A program made the translations under genes and the position numbers. From assembly GCA_016935665.1 (NCBI GenBank), contig JAFGQN010000204.1, positions 47,826-111,825 of the forward strand: a stretch of DNA of 64,000 nucleotides, written 5' to 3'. The stretch is from Deltaproteobacteria bacterium. Lineage in GTDB: Bacteria; Myxococcota_A; Polyangia; JAAYKL01. Shown here one piece after another: positions 9,191 through 17,687 of this stretch; within the stretch, counting starts at the first letter, position 1; each line of letters opens with the position of its first letter. The notes beneath the pieces were generated by a model that made no database searches, was not told the origin of the DNA, and saw only the letters and a program-made list of their open reading frames with translations.

Positions 9191-11260
9191 TCAGTAGGCG
9201 GAGTGTTTTCGCTCGAGAATTGCGGAGGCGGTAGCGGCGATGTTTTCTTTTGTGAATCCGTATTTATGGTGAAGCACGTTCATTGGGGCAGACTCGCCAA
9301 ATGTGTCTACGCCGATGATGGCATCCGGGTTTTTAACCACTCCGGTCCATCCCAGGGTGGCGCCCTCCTCTACTACAATGCGAACGGTGGCATTCGTGGT
9401 AAGCACGGCAGTTTGATACTCTGCGCTCTGCGCCAGAAAAAGTTCCCACGACGGCACGCTGACAATCCGTACTGTTTTACCCGACGCTTCCAGGACCTCT
9501 GCAGCATCCACGCACAGTGACACTTCGCTGCCGGACGCAAATAAACAAATATCGGGATTATCGACGTTTTCACCATATAAAATATAGGCACCATTGGCGA
9601 CCCCTGATGCAGCGGCAAATTTACGTCTATCGAGGGTGGGCAGCGCCTGTCTGGAAAGCGCCATGGCGACCGGTTTTCTCTTTGATTGAACAACGATTTT
9701 CCACATTTCGAGGATTTCATTGGCATCGGCGGGACGAAACGTGGTCAGGCCGGGAATGGCCCGCAGTGAAACCATGTGTTCGACGGGTTGATGGGTGGGG
9801 CCATCTTCGCCCACACTGATGGAATCGTGCGTAAAGACATGAACGACAGGTATTTCCATCAGCGCCGCGAGTCGAATGGAGGGCCTGGCATAATCGCTGA
9901 ACACCATAAAACCCGACCCATATGATCGCAACTTACACAGAGCCATTCCGTTCATGATGGCGGCCATGGCGTGTTCGCGAACGCCAAAATGCAGATTTCG
10001 GCCAGCGTAATTATCGGCCGAAAAATCTCCCATATTATCGTCGGTCAAACGCGTCATTGTGGATGGCGCCAAATCCGCTGAACCGCCCACAACCCACGGG
10101 ATGGCCTTCGCCAGTTGGTTGAGCACCATACCCGACGCGGTTCGCCCTGCAATACCTTTGGGATCCGCATCAAACGGTGACAGATATTTGTCAAAATCAG
10201 CAGGCATTCCATTTTTATCCATGATTTCGAGCTGCTGTGCCTGCTCGGGAAACGCAGTGCGGTATTCATTGAACATGGCCTCCCAGGCATCCCTAACTGC
10301 TTTGCCACGCTGTCCCATCCCACTTTCGAAATGCGTGTACACATCATCGGGAACATAAAACTGTTTATCCTCCGGCCAGCCATACGCTTTTTTGGTGAGG
10401 CGAATCTCCTCGTCTCCAAGAGGCGCGCCATGAGCCCCGTGAGTGTCCTGCTTGTTGGGGGCGCCAAAGGCAATGTGACTGTTCACGATAATCAATGTGG
10501 GACGATCAGTGGTGTTTTTGAAATTTTCAAATGCCGTTTTAAGCGCCGGCAAATCGTTGGCGTCTTCGACTCGGGTCACATTCCAGCCGTAACTTAAAAA
10601 TCGCGCCGCCACATCCTCGCTGAACGCCAACCCGGTATCCCCTTCAATGGTGATACGATTATTGTCGTACACCACACACAGATTGGAGAGCTTGAGGTGT
10701 CCCGCAATGGACGCTGCTTCGGAGCTGACCCCCTCCATCATGCAGCCATCCCCCGCCAACGCATACACATTGTAATCAAACAGCTTAAAATCGGGCCTGT
10801 TATATGTTGCGCCAAGCCATTTGCCCGCCAACGCCATTCCCACACTGGTGGCCACGCCCTGCCCTAACGGTCCCGTGGTGGTTTCCACTCCGGACGTCCA
10901 TCGATACTCGGGATGCCCCGGACATTTGCTGTGGAGCTGCCGAAAATTTTTAATACTTTCAAGGGACACGGACACATTATCTGAAATTTTTCCATCTTCG
11001 GTGACGCTTTTTACCTTCGTCAAATGCAGCATGGAATACAGCAGCATGGATGCATGACCAATGGAGAGCACAAAGCGATCTCTGTTGGGCCACAGGGGAT
11101 GAGTGGGGTCATACTGCATCACCTGCTGCCACAGGGAATAGGCCACCGGCGCCATGGCCATTGGTGTCCCCGGATGTCCGGAATTCGCCGCCTGTACTGC
11201 ATCCATTGATAGTGTTCGGATTGTGTTTACACTTTTTTGTTCGATTGATTCAGTCGTCAT
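9191..11260 (-). CDS. tkt: Transketolase
   Basis: A full-length (689 aa) thiamine-diphosphate transketolase of the pentose-phosphate pathway, exchanging two-carbon ketol units between sugar phosphates in the cytosol. N-terminal SGHPGTPMAMAP, the diphosphate/Mg site GDGCMMEGVSSEA with the downstream NN, the central FGVREHAMAAIMNG and the THDSISVGEDGPTHQP loop are all intact. The start is set by GAGGTG about seven bases before the ATG. A perfect 11-5-11 inverted repeat lies 71 bases upstream, and the same element precedes galM, suggesting joint control of sugar metabolism. The C-terminal end overlaps nothing; it converges on the DUF6880-like gene. Confidence 0.97.
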   Translation of the reverse strand: MTTESIEQKSVNTIRTLSMDAVQAANSGHPGTPMAMAPVAYSLWQQVMQYDPTHPLWPNRDRFVLSIGHASMLLYSMLHLTKVKSVTEDGKISDNVSVSLESIKNFRQLHSKCPGHPEYRWTSGVETTTGPLGQGVATSVGMALAGKWLGATYNRPDFKLFDYNVYALAGDGCMMEGVSSEAASIAGHLKLSNLCVVYDNNRITIEGDTGLAFSEDVAARFLSYGWNVTRVEDANDLPALKTAFENFKNTTDRPTLIIVNSHIAFGAPNKQDTHGAHGAPLGDEEIRLTKKAYGWPEDKQFYVPDDVYTHFESGMGQRGKAVRDAWEAMFNEYRTAFPEQAQQLEIMDKNGMPADFDKYLSPFDADPKGIAGRTASGMVLNQLAKAIPWVVGGSADLAPSTMTRLTDDNMGDFSADNYAGRNLHFGVREHAMAAIMNGMALCKLRSYGSGFMVFSDYARPSIRLAALMEIPVVHVFTHDSISVGEDGPTHQPVEHMVSLRAIPGLTTFRPADANEILEMWKIVVQSKRKPVAMALSRQALPTLDRRKFAAASGVANGAYILYGENVDNPDICLFASGSEVSLCVDAAEVLEASGKTVRIVSVPSWELFLAQSAEYQTAVLTTNATVRIVVEEGATLGWTGVVKNPDAIIGVDTFGESAPMNVLHHKYGFTKENIAATASAILERKHSAY

Positions 11261-11676
11261 TTACGCCACCTCATCTGAAGTTTTAGTTTTTGCAGACCCA
11301 CCATAAACACAATTTCGAGTTCCGTCACCATCATTTGTAAAGTTTATTTACAAATGAGTTTGAAAAATTGTCTCTCCCCCTTGCAGATTGAGTGTTCATT
11401 GGCCGCAACCAGGCCTTTTCGAAAATAGTTTTCCTTATAAAACGAGGCCTCCATGGGATAAAAATCGGCCTGCAAATAACTTTTTAGCGTGAAACCGACT
11501 ACCCGCCGGGTGGTTGGCAAATTTTCACAGGAAGCACTGCCGTGCCCTGTTCAACAACACTTTTAGGCACCATGTCCAACAGAGAATCCGTATTGCCGAC
11601 TCTGATGACGGCCAGGACCGGCTACTATTTTGCTGATATGCGGCGCAACAGGGCTCATACTGCACCTCGCCCGCAA
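11261..11676. other. Transketolase upstream region (416 bp)
   Basis: The region lies between the end of the CotH-like gene and the transketolase start, both on the minus strand. It holds the inverted repeat at 11331-11357. A plus-strand frame at 11542-11790 runs antisense into the CotH-like gene and looks accidental. No terminator with a clear T-run was found. Confidence 0.5.
11331..11357. promoter_or_regulatory. Perfect inverted repeat, putative operator of tkt
   Basis: TCATTTGTAAA, a five-base spacer (GTTTA) and TTTACAAATGA form a perfect 11-5-11 palindrome, 71 bases upstream of the tkt ATG. It lacks a T-run, so it is not a terminator. The same arms and spacer length recur at 14267-14293. 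The ATTTGT/ACAAAT half-sites recall sugar-responsive repressor operators such as AraR sites, but the spacing differs and no regulator gene is visible. Confidence 0.6.
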
Positions 11677-13686
11677 TCAAAAAAACTCAATATCGTCAAT
11701 TTGAACACTCCCCGTGTCCACCACATCTTTGGGCAAAATACCATGGCCATTAACCTCGGTACTCGCCGGGCTGAAAACAATGCCATGTAAACCGGTCAAT
11801 ACCTCCTGAAGTGAGTTTGAGGGGGATTCCCCTGTGGCAATTGCCCAGTCTGGCAGAGCGGCATCTGCAAATCGGACTTCCATCTGTTGAACGACGCGGG
11901 TCGGCTTCAGGTCCCAGCCAAAAGCGATTGGACTAAAACCCAAATCTGCATTCTCGTTCCCCGCCAGGTAAAGGCGTACCGGACGAGGCGGGTCCGCGCT
12001 GATTTTTAGCCGCATTCCGGTAAATTGCTGAATGTTGTATGGACGCTCTGACACAAGCAATTCGTAAGACAGCCAGCTGCTCCACGGATACTCGTCACTT
12101 GAAAATTCAAATGTCAGGGTTAAATTCCTGTTGCCGGAAATCGAGGCGTCGGTTGATATGGTATCCGACAGGAAAGTGGAAGAACTGGGATATACCTTTG
12201 CCCCATTCAATAACGAACACGTGGTCAGATCTTCCATGTCAGCGACTTTCGACACCGACACTTCCGCAGCCGGCACTGCCGCTTCATCCAGACACTCGTT
12301 CCGTTTTTGCATCATGGGTATATTTAGCTTTAACATTTTCACTGCATTCTCAAATGAGGTTTGCCCTGGCCCCAGTGGGTCGGCGCCGGCGGCGTTTCGG
12401 ATTCTGGCGGCATACTTGTCTATCTTTGCCTGCAGCGCGCCCTGGGTAAATGGTCCGCCGCCGGTTAATAGTTGTTTCCTTGCGTTTTCGTAGGGCGCCA
12501 TATCCTGTGTGAGGGTTTGAAAAATGCGATCACAGCCAGACGCAATAATCGTTTTATTTCCATTCCATGCGCTAAATCGCGCGTCGCAGTTTTCAGGCAC
12601 ATTACGCCACGTTGGAACGTCACTGAAAAAAGGCATGCGCGAAAAAAAGGTGGTGTCCAGGTCCCAGGGAATAAGCACCAGTTTTCCATCCGATTTTTCG
12701 TATATGTAAAAATTGTGGTTAAATGCAGTCTTCTTTTCATCGCCCTCGTAGTACCATGCCGTCACGCCATCCACATTGGCAATCAGGTCATCAACCGCCA
12801 TGTATCGGCTGAGATAATCGAAGCCCATGGTGTCATCCAGAAGCGTCTTCCAGTCTTCGGGCGCCGCCGCCATGAACGAGGTGGAGAATTTCAGCAGTCC
12901 CGCCACATTTGCGTCTGCTTCGTTGGTCTTTAGCTTTGATACTGCCCTGTCAACATCCATGACCGTGGATCCATTTTCCTTAAACGACAGTGGCCACTGT
13001 TCCTTATACAGATTGCCATCCGGATCATCTGGCCATCTATCTTCGGTAAATCGGCCATCCACTGGTTCAATCAGAATATATAGTCCCTGTGACTTGCCAT
13101 TTACCCGCAGATTGGCCCAACCAGTACGCGGCGTGACAATGTTCATTTCACGATAAACATCGTATACCAAAGGTTCCTTTATGTAGCTGGCGTCTCCACC
13201 ACTTGTATTAAAACTCAGCCGTTTCAATCCCATGAAGCGCCGCTTTTCATCGTATTTGTCAAACTTAAGTTTGATGTCGAGTTTTGGGCAAATCAGTTGG
13301 TTATTTTCATCAAAACACATCTCCAGGGATCCCACATTTCCCTTGAACCGCATTCCCACCTCTCCAATGGCCCGCCCCTTAAAGCAGGCATTGGCTGAAA
13401 CGTATTCCTCGTTACGGGCATTTTGTTTCAACGTCTCCCATTCTCCCGGTGGCAGGTACAGGTCAAAGGTCGGCACTCCTGGCGCGTCAAATAATGCCGA
13501 CGCATCCATCGTGGAAAGAGACGGGTCAATCTCTCCGCAACCGAAAGGAATCTGTTCGTTCTCAGTGCAGTGCGCCCCCATCATCCAGGCGGACACAATC
13601 CATAGAACCATAGTGTGCCTGTAAGATGCGTTTATCCCATATCGGGTCGCGCCTTTTTCGTTGAAATTATATCTGTGCTTATACAT
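11677..13686 (-). CDS. Exported CotH-family protein
   Basis: A 669-residue protein with a CotH-kinase-type domain at about residues 60-430: FDLYLPPGEW opening, the RFKGN turn, LDIKLKFDKYDEKRRFMGLK, RLSFNTSGGD, YILIEPVDGRF and the metal-binding IPWDLDTTFF. CotH proteins are atypical kinases; outside spore formers they are often secreted and their targets are unknown. The C-terminal ~200 residues look like a beta-rich carbohydrate-binding or jelly-roll module. The start at 13686 follows GGGAGGA by seven bases; a longer frame to 13770 has no ribosome site. An N-terminal hydrophobic stretch (MVLWIVSAWMMGAHC) suggests export, though the residue before Cys is not a canonical lipobox. Confidence 0.82.
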   Translation of the reverse strand: MYKHRYNFNEKGATRYGINASYRHTMVLWIVSAWMMGAHCTENEQIPFGCGEIDPSLSTMDASALFDAPGVPTFDLYLPPGEWETLKQNARNEEYVSANACFKGRAIGEVGMRFKGNVGSLEMCFDENNQLICPKLDIKLKFDKYDEKRRFMGLKRLSFNTSGGDASYIKEPLVYDVYREMNIVTPRTGWANLRVNGKSQGLYILIEPVDGRFTEDRWPDDPDGNLYKEQWPLSFKENGSTVMDVDRAVSKLKTNEADANVAGLLKFSTSFMAAAPEDWKTLLDDTMGFDYLSRYMAVDDLIANVDGVTAWYYEGDEKKTAFNHNFYIYEKSDGKLVLIPWDLDTTFFSRMPFFSDVPTWRNVPENCDARFSAWNGNKTIIASGCDRIFQTLTQDMAPYENARKQLLTGGGPFTQGALQAKIDKYAARIRNAAGADPLGPGQTSFENAVKMLKLNIPMMQKRNECLDEAAVPAAEVSVSKVADMEDLTTCSLLNGAKVYPSSSTFLSDTISTDASISGNRNLTLTFEFSSDEYPWSSWLSYELLVSERPYNIQQFTGMRLKISADPPRPVRLYLAGNENADLGFSPIAFGWDLKPTRVVQQMEVRFADAALPDWAIATGESPSNSLQEVLTGLHGIVFSPASTEVNGHGILPKDVVDTGSVQIDDIEFF

Positions 13687-13936
13687 CTGAAATCCTCCCT
13701 CGGGACAACTGTGACATCTCCGATTCGACCATATTGATAAAGAGACACGCAGGTATGTCTGATTAAGCAATCGCCGTCCGAAATAACATTTTGACCGATA
13801 ATTTTATATTTGGGAGGTCGTCTCTTTATGCACTGGAGGACCAAAAAAATTTCAGATTTTCACTGAATATACCCCCGTGCCCCTTTCCCATAAACAGATG
13901 CTGCCAAAATTGAGGCGCATGTTGCGGCCGTGTTGG

Positions 13937-14251
13937 TCAAACCCGCTCAACCGGGCGTATTTCAAATATTGAAAGTGACCGGGCGGTGACCAGGCCCCGT
14001 ACCATGAGGGTTTCTATTTCCGACCCAACGGTCGGCAGTTGGTTGGGACCGCTTTGCAACAGCGAGAGCAACACTGTCACTGCACGAGGATTGGGCAGTT
14101 GCTGTGCGAGCATAGCGCGTAGCGACTCGACCCATTCTTCCACTGATGAAACTGAACGGGGAGTTATGGAACGCTCACAGACCGCGTTCCAAACTCTTCG
14201 TGGGTGTGCTGGAGCTGTTGTAAATGAAGTCAACCAGAAAATAACTTGCAT
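13937..14251 (-). CDS. Small hypothetical protein, 104 aa
   Basis: A possible 104-residue protein with a helical centre (VEEWVESLRAMLAQQL, AVTVLLSLLQSG) and no recognised domain. An ATGAGGA sequence about ten bases upstream of the ATG could serve as ribosome site and touches the inverted repeat at 14267-14293. The opposite strand is also open here, but its product is Ser/Thr/Arg-rich and less protein-like. It would be divergent from galM and share its operator. Reality of the gene is uncertain. Confidence 0.38.
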   Translation of the reverse strand: MQVIFWLTSFTTAPAHPRRVWNAVCERSITPRSVSSVEEWVESLRAMLAQQLPNPRAVTVLLSLLQSGPNQLPTVGSEIETLMVRGLVTARSLSIFEIRPVERV

Positions 14252-14266
14252 GGAAATCCGATATCC

Positions 14267-14293
14267 TCATTTGTAAAGGTTGTATACAAATGA
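14267..14293. promoter_or_regulatory. Near-perfect inverted repeat, putative operator of galM
   Basis: TCATTTGTAAA, a five-base spacer (GGTTG) and TATACAAATGA have the same 11-5-11 layout as the element upstream of tkt; the arms differ from perfect symmetry at one position. It lies 97 bases before the galM ATG and 15 bases before the divergent 13937-14251 frame. Confidence 0.6.
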
Positions 14294-14389
14294 ACGTTTT
14301 AAATGTAAAAACCAACACTGATTGAATAGGACAACAGCGGCAGCTGGGCCTCTTGAAAAGGACCTGCCTCGTCGTAAGGGAGTTTTACC

Positions 14390-15451
14390 ATGACGCACAC
14401 AAGGACACTTTTTGGCACTATGCCCAACGGGGACGAGATCTTCAAATACACACTCGTAAACACCCAGGGGGCGTCGTTCAACATTATCAACTACGGTGCA
14501 ATTGTCCAGTCTCTGATGGTTCCAGACCGTAATGGCCAACTTGCGGATGTGGTGTTGGGTTGCGACACTCTGGATGGCTATTTGCACAACAACCCGTATC
14601 TGGGCGCCATTGTGGGGCGTTATGGAAATCGGATACACAACGGAAAATTCGAGCTCAACGGACAATCGATTCAACTGGCCCAAAATGATGGCGCTCAGCA
14701 TCTGCATGGCGGACCTGTGGGATTTGACAAAAAAGTCTGGGAACTTGAACCCTTTGAAACCGACCAGGGAACGGGGGTGCTCGCCAAACTGGAGAGCCCC
14801 GACGGTGAGGAAAACTACCCTGGCGCCGTTCAGCTGGAAGTCCGTATCATGCTTACCAACAATAACGAACTTCAATTTGACTACATTGGAACGTCAGACC
14901 AGACCACCCTGCTAAACCCCACCCATCATTCCTATTTCAACCTCTCGGGAAATCTCGGCAGTTCCATTGAAAATCACACCCTTCAAATTAACGCCAGCGC
15001 GTACACCCCGGTGGATAGCGCGCTCATCCCGCTGGGGCCCATTGAAGAAGTGGACAATACGCCAATGGATTTTCGTGCGCCCACTCGGATTGGCGACAAT
15101 CTGGCCAAGGAGAATGATCAATTGCGCCATGGTGGCGGCATTGACCACAATTTTGTGCTCAATGATTATCAGCCATCACAGCGACGCAAGGTGGCGTATC
15201 TGGCAGAAGCGACCAGTGGGCGCACAATGGAAGTGGTGACAGATCAGCCCGGGTTACAAATATATACCGGCAACAATCTGAACGGCGCCGTCATTGGCAA
15301 AGAGAATATCGCATACGGCCATCGCTGCGGAATCTGTCTCGAAGCGCAGCATTATCCGGATTCCCCCAACCGACCGGAATTTCCTTCCACTGTGCTGTCT
15401 CCCAACGAAACCTATCGTCAATTCACCGCATATCGGTTTGGCGCTATCTGA
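14390..15451 (+). CDS. galM: Aldose 1-epimerase (mutarotase)
   Basis: A 353-residue mutarotase interconverting alpha and beta anomers of aldoses such as galactose or glucose. Visible landmarks: NYGAIVQSLMVPDRNG, VGRYGNRIHNGKF, the first catalytic-region HLHGG, NPTHHSYFNLSG with the acid His, and CLEAQHYPDSPN with the base Glu. Length is normal for the family and there is no signal peptide, so it is cytosolic. AAGGGAG lies about eight bases before the ATG. The shared operator suggests coordinated control with transketolase. No galactose kinase or transferase gene is nearby. Confidence 0.95.
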   Translation: MTHTRTLFGTMPNGDEIFKYTLVNTQGASFNIINYGAIVQSLMVPDRNGQLADVVLGCDTLDGYLHNNPYLGAIVGRYGNRIHNGKFELNGQSIQLAQNDGAQHLHGGPVGFDKKVWELEPFETDQGTGVLAKLESPDGEENYPGAVQLEVRIMLTNNNELQFDYIGTSDQTTLLNPTHHSYFNLSGNLGSSIENHTLQINASAYTPVDSALIPLGPIEEVDNTPMDFRAPTRIGDNLAKENDQLRHGGGIDHNFVLNDYQPSQRRKVAYLAEATSGRTMEVVTDQPGLQIYTGNNLNGAVIGKENIAYGHRCGICLEAQHYPDSPNRPEFPSTVLSPNETYRQFTAYRFGAI

Positions 15452-15472
15452 ACCCGTTTTCGGGAAAAATTT

Positions 15473-16975
15473 TCAAGCGAAGCTGGAGCGACTGTCCCGT
15501 TTTTCCCTGCTCACCCGAAGAAGCTGCCGCATCAGCGCCGCCAACTGTTCGGCGCGGAATGGCTTGGCGAGGAACCGGACATGGTCTCGGTTGTTGTTAA
15601 AATCATCCATCTGTTCCGAATCGTCGGAGTATCCGGACACCAGAATGGCTGGCATCTCAGGTTCCATCGCATGAATCTGCGCCAATGTATGGAGCCCGTC
15701 CATAGACGGCATGATCAAATCCACAATAATCAGTGATACTTGGCTTCGATGTTTCTCGAACATCGCCACGCCGTCGCCTCCCGATTCAGCGCTCAGCACA
15801 TCGCAGCCCAGCGTTTTCAACATGCGTATTCCGGCACGCAAAACCAGCGGCTCATCATCGATGATAAGAACGGTGATTCCTGGCAAAGAATAGACATCCT
15901 CGGTGGATGCGACTGCCGAAAGAGAGACCGGCAAATCCGTTCCCGGTCGTGCGGGAAAAGACAAAGTGATCCGTGTCCCCTGCCCCAAAGAACTTTCAAG
16001 CGAAATCCTGCCCTTCATCGCATGGACGGCGCCATATACCATTGCCAGTCCCAATCCAGTCCCCTTCCCTTCCTCCTTGGTGGTAAAAAATGGCTCGAAA
16101 ACATGCTCCTGGACAGCTGCATCAATTCCCGTCCCCGTATCGGCTACCCGGACAAACGCTCTCCTCTCGTCCATACCAGTGGTCATGGTCAGCGTGCCAT
16201 ATTCGCCCATGGCATCCAGGGCATTCAGGCACAGATTCATCACTGCGTTTTCAATCTGACCCCGATCCCCTTCCATCACCGGTTCTGGGGTCGCGAGATC
16301 TGATTCAATATTAATATTTTTTCGAATCGTTCGACGCAGCAACAGTTCCGTTCCCTGAATCACACGGTTCAAAGAGAAAACCTCATGAGTCTGTAGACCC
16401 TTGCGTGCAAAACCCAGCAAATTCTGCGTCAGCTGCGCACCGCGATCACACGCCGCCGCAATGTTGTCCAAATCCTTGAATGATCGGCCATATACTGCCA
16501 GCTCCTGACGATGGGCGAACACTGAACCCATAATGGCATTTAATGTGTTGTTCATGTCATGGGCCACACCGCCCGCCAATCGCCCAATGGCTTCCATTTT
16601 TTGGGCCCGTTGCAACTCTTCTGTCATTTTCTTTCGCTGTAGCTGATAGCGGCGTATCCGGTCGGCGCCAAGACACAGAAGTGACACAACGATCGCCGAT
16701 ACCACCGCTTTAGGATATCCATCGGCTGCTGTTTCGATTTGAAACACATCACCGAACATAATCGCTGAAACCGCCACATTCACTGGCACAAACAACAGTC
16801 CAACGCGCCATTCAAACATCATCGTTGCGGCGACAGGCCCAATACACACCACCACGTTGGATACTTCACCGTACAATGGAAAGAGATAATAAATAAGTAA
16901 GGGATGAAGGGCCGTCAATAATACGGCCAATCCCCATTTCCATCGCATTGAAAATTCGCATCGCTTTTTCATCAT
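15473..16975 (-). CDS. Membrane hybrid sensor histidine kinase with C-terminal receiver
   Basis: Residues 1-105 contain three or four hydrophobic segments forming a membrane anchor with little periplasmic sequence. A HisKA domain follows with phospho-acceptor His139 in GGVAHDMNN, then a GHKL ATPase (NLCLNALDAM N-box, DTGTGIDAAV, EPFFTTKEEGKGTGLGLAM) and a receiver (LIIDDEP, acceptor Asp in LIIVDLIMPSMDG). This layout suits a phosphorelay sensor passing signals to a separate phosphotransfer or output protein, none of which is adjacent. The signal is unknown. The gene converges on galM with 21 bases between the stop codons. Confidence 0.9.
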   Translation of the reverse strand: MMKKRCEFSMRWKWGLAVLLTALHPLLIYYLFPLYGEVSNVVVCIGPVAATMMFEWRVGLLFVPVNVAVSAIMFGDVFQIETAADGYPKAVVSAIVVSLLCLGADRIRRYQLQRKKMTEELQRAQKMEAIGRLAGGVAHDMNNTLNAIMGSVFAHRQELAVYGRSFKDLDNIAAACDRGAQLTQNLLGFARKGLQTHEVFSLNRVIQGTELLLRRTIRKNINIESDLATPEPVMEGDRGQIENAVMNLCLNALDAMGEYGTLTMTTGMDERRAFVRVADTGTGIDAAVQEHVFEPFFTTKEEGKGTGLGLAMVYGAVHAMKGRISLESSLGQGTRITLSFPARPGTDLPVSLSAVASTEDVYSLPGITVLIIDDEPLVLRAGIRMLKTLGCDVLSAESGGDGVAMFEKHRSQVSLIIVDLIMPSMDGLHTLAQIHAMEPEMPAILVSGYSDDSEQMDDFNNNRDHVRFLAKPFRAEQLAALMRQLLRVSREKRDSRSSFA

Positions 16976-17294
16976 TATAAAAATTACTTAACTGAAGTGT
17001 ACTGGCAAGTGTTTTCTATACCACCCCGAACCAAGAGCGAATTATTCAACTTGCAAATATTATAACTCTTCTTATCGCAACCCTTCGATATGGAATCTAC
17101 CATTCAACACATGCAACGTCTACCACATTAAATGAATATACCAGGACAACATACCCACCAATTCCCCAAAATACATAAAAGAACTTTTAGCTGGCCCCAA
17201 AAAAAGACAACACAGTATTTATGTATAAAAAAATGGTTCCGTCCACTACAGCGGACTGCTGAGGCGAAAAAAAAGCGGACGTACGTACCATGTG
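16976..17294. other. Intergenic region downstream of the PII gene (319 bp)
   Basis: The region separates the PII gene and the hybrid kinase, both minus strand. I see no gene. On the minus strand a six-base-pair hairpin (GTCCGC/GTGGAC, loop TGTA, about 17247-17262) is followed six to ten bases later by a run of seven T, a weak candidate terminator for the amt-PII transcript. The kinase promoter should also lie here but no clear hexamers stand out. Confidence 0.4.
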
Positions 17295-17636
17295 CTAGCC
17301 CACGGCTTCACTACCTTCTTCACCCGTCCGAATTCGAATGCACCTATCGAGGTTCTGAACAAAAATTTTGCCGTCGCCAATATTGCCTGTTCGCGCCCCT
17401 TTGATGATGGCATCAATGGTCACCTGCTCAAAATCGTCATTTACAACGATTCCAATTCGGATTTTGTCAAGCAGATTCACCGAATGAATTTTGCCGCGGT
17501 ATGACGATTCGTATCCCATCTGCTGACCGCAACCTTTCACTCGGCTCACGGTCATCTTCCGGACTTCTGCTTTAAAAAGTTCATCTTTAACGTATGGCAA
17601 CCGCTCGGGCTGGATTATTGCGATTACAAGTTTCAT
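17295..17636 (-). CDS. PII nitrogen-regulatory protein with altered T-loop
   Basis: A 113-residue PII protein of standard length, predicted to sense 2-oxoglutarate/ATP/ADP and gate the adjacent ammonium transporter. Family marks are clear: MTVSRVKG, TGNIGDGKIFV (B-loop) and RIRTGEEG (C-loop). The T-loop reads YRGKIHSVNLLDK. Aligned with E. coli GlnB, the uridylylation Tyr51 is His and the following Pro is Asp, while Tyr46 and the loop Lys are kept, so control by GlnD at Tyr51 is not expected. It follows amt by 51 bases on the same strand. Confidence 0.93.
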   Translation of the reverse strand: MKLVIAIIQPERLPYVKDELFKAEVRKMTVSRVKGCGQQMGYESSYRGKIHSVNLLDKIRIGIVVNDDFEQVTIDAIIKGARTGNIGDGKIFVQNLDRCIRIRTGEEGSEAVG

Positions 17637-17687
17637 TTTCTATTTCCTTTGTTTCGTGTTTCACCAGGTGGATACTGGTCGTTTCTG

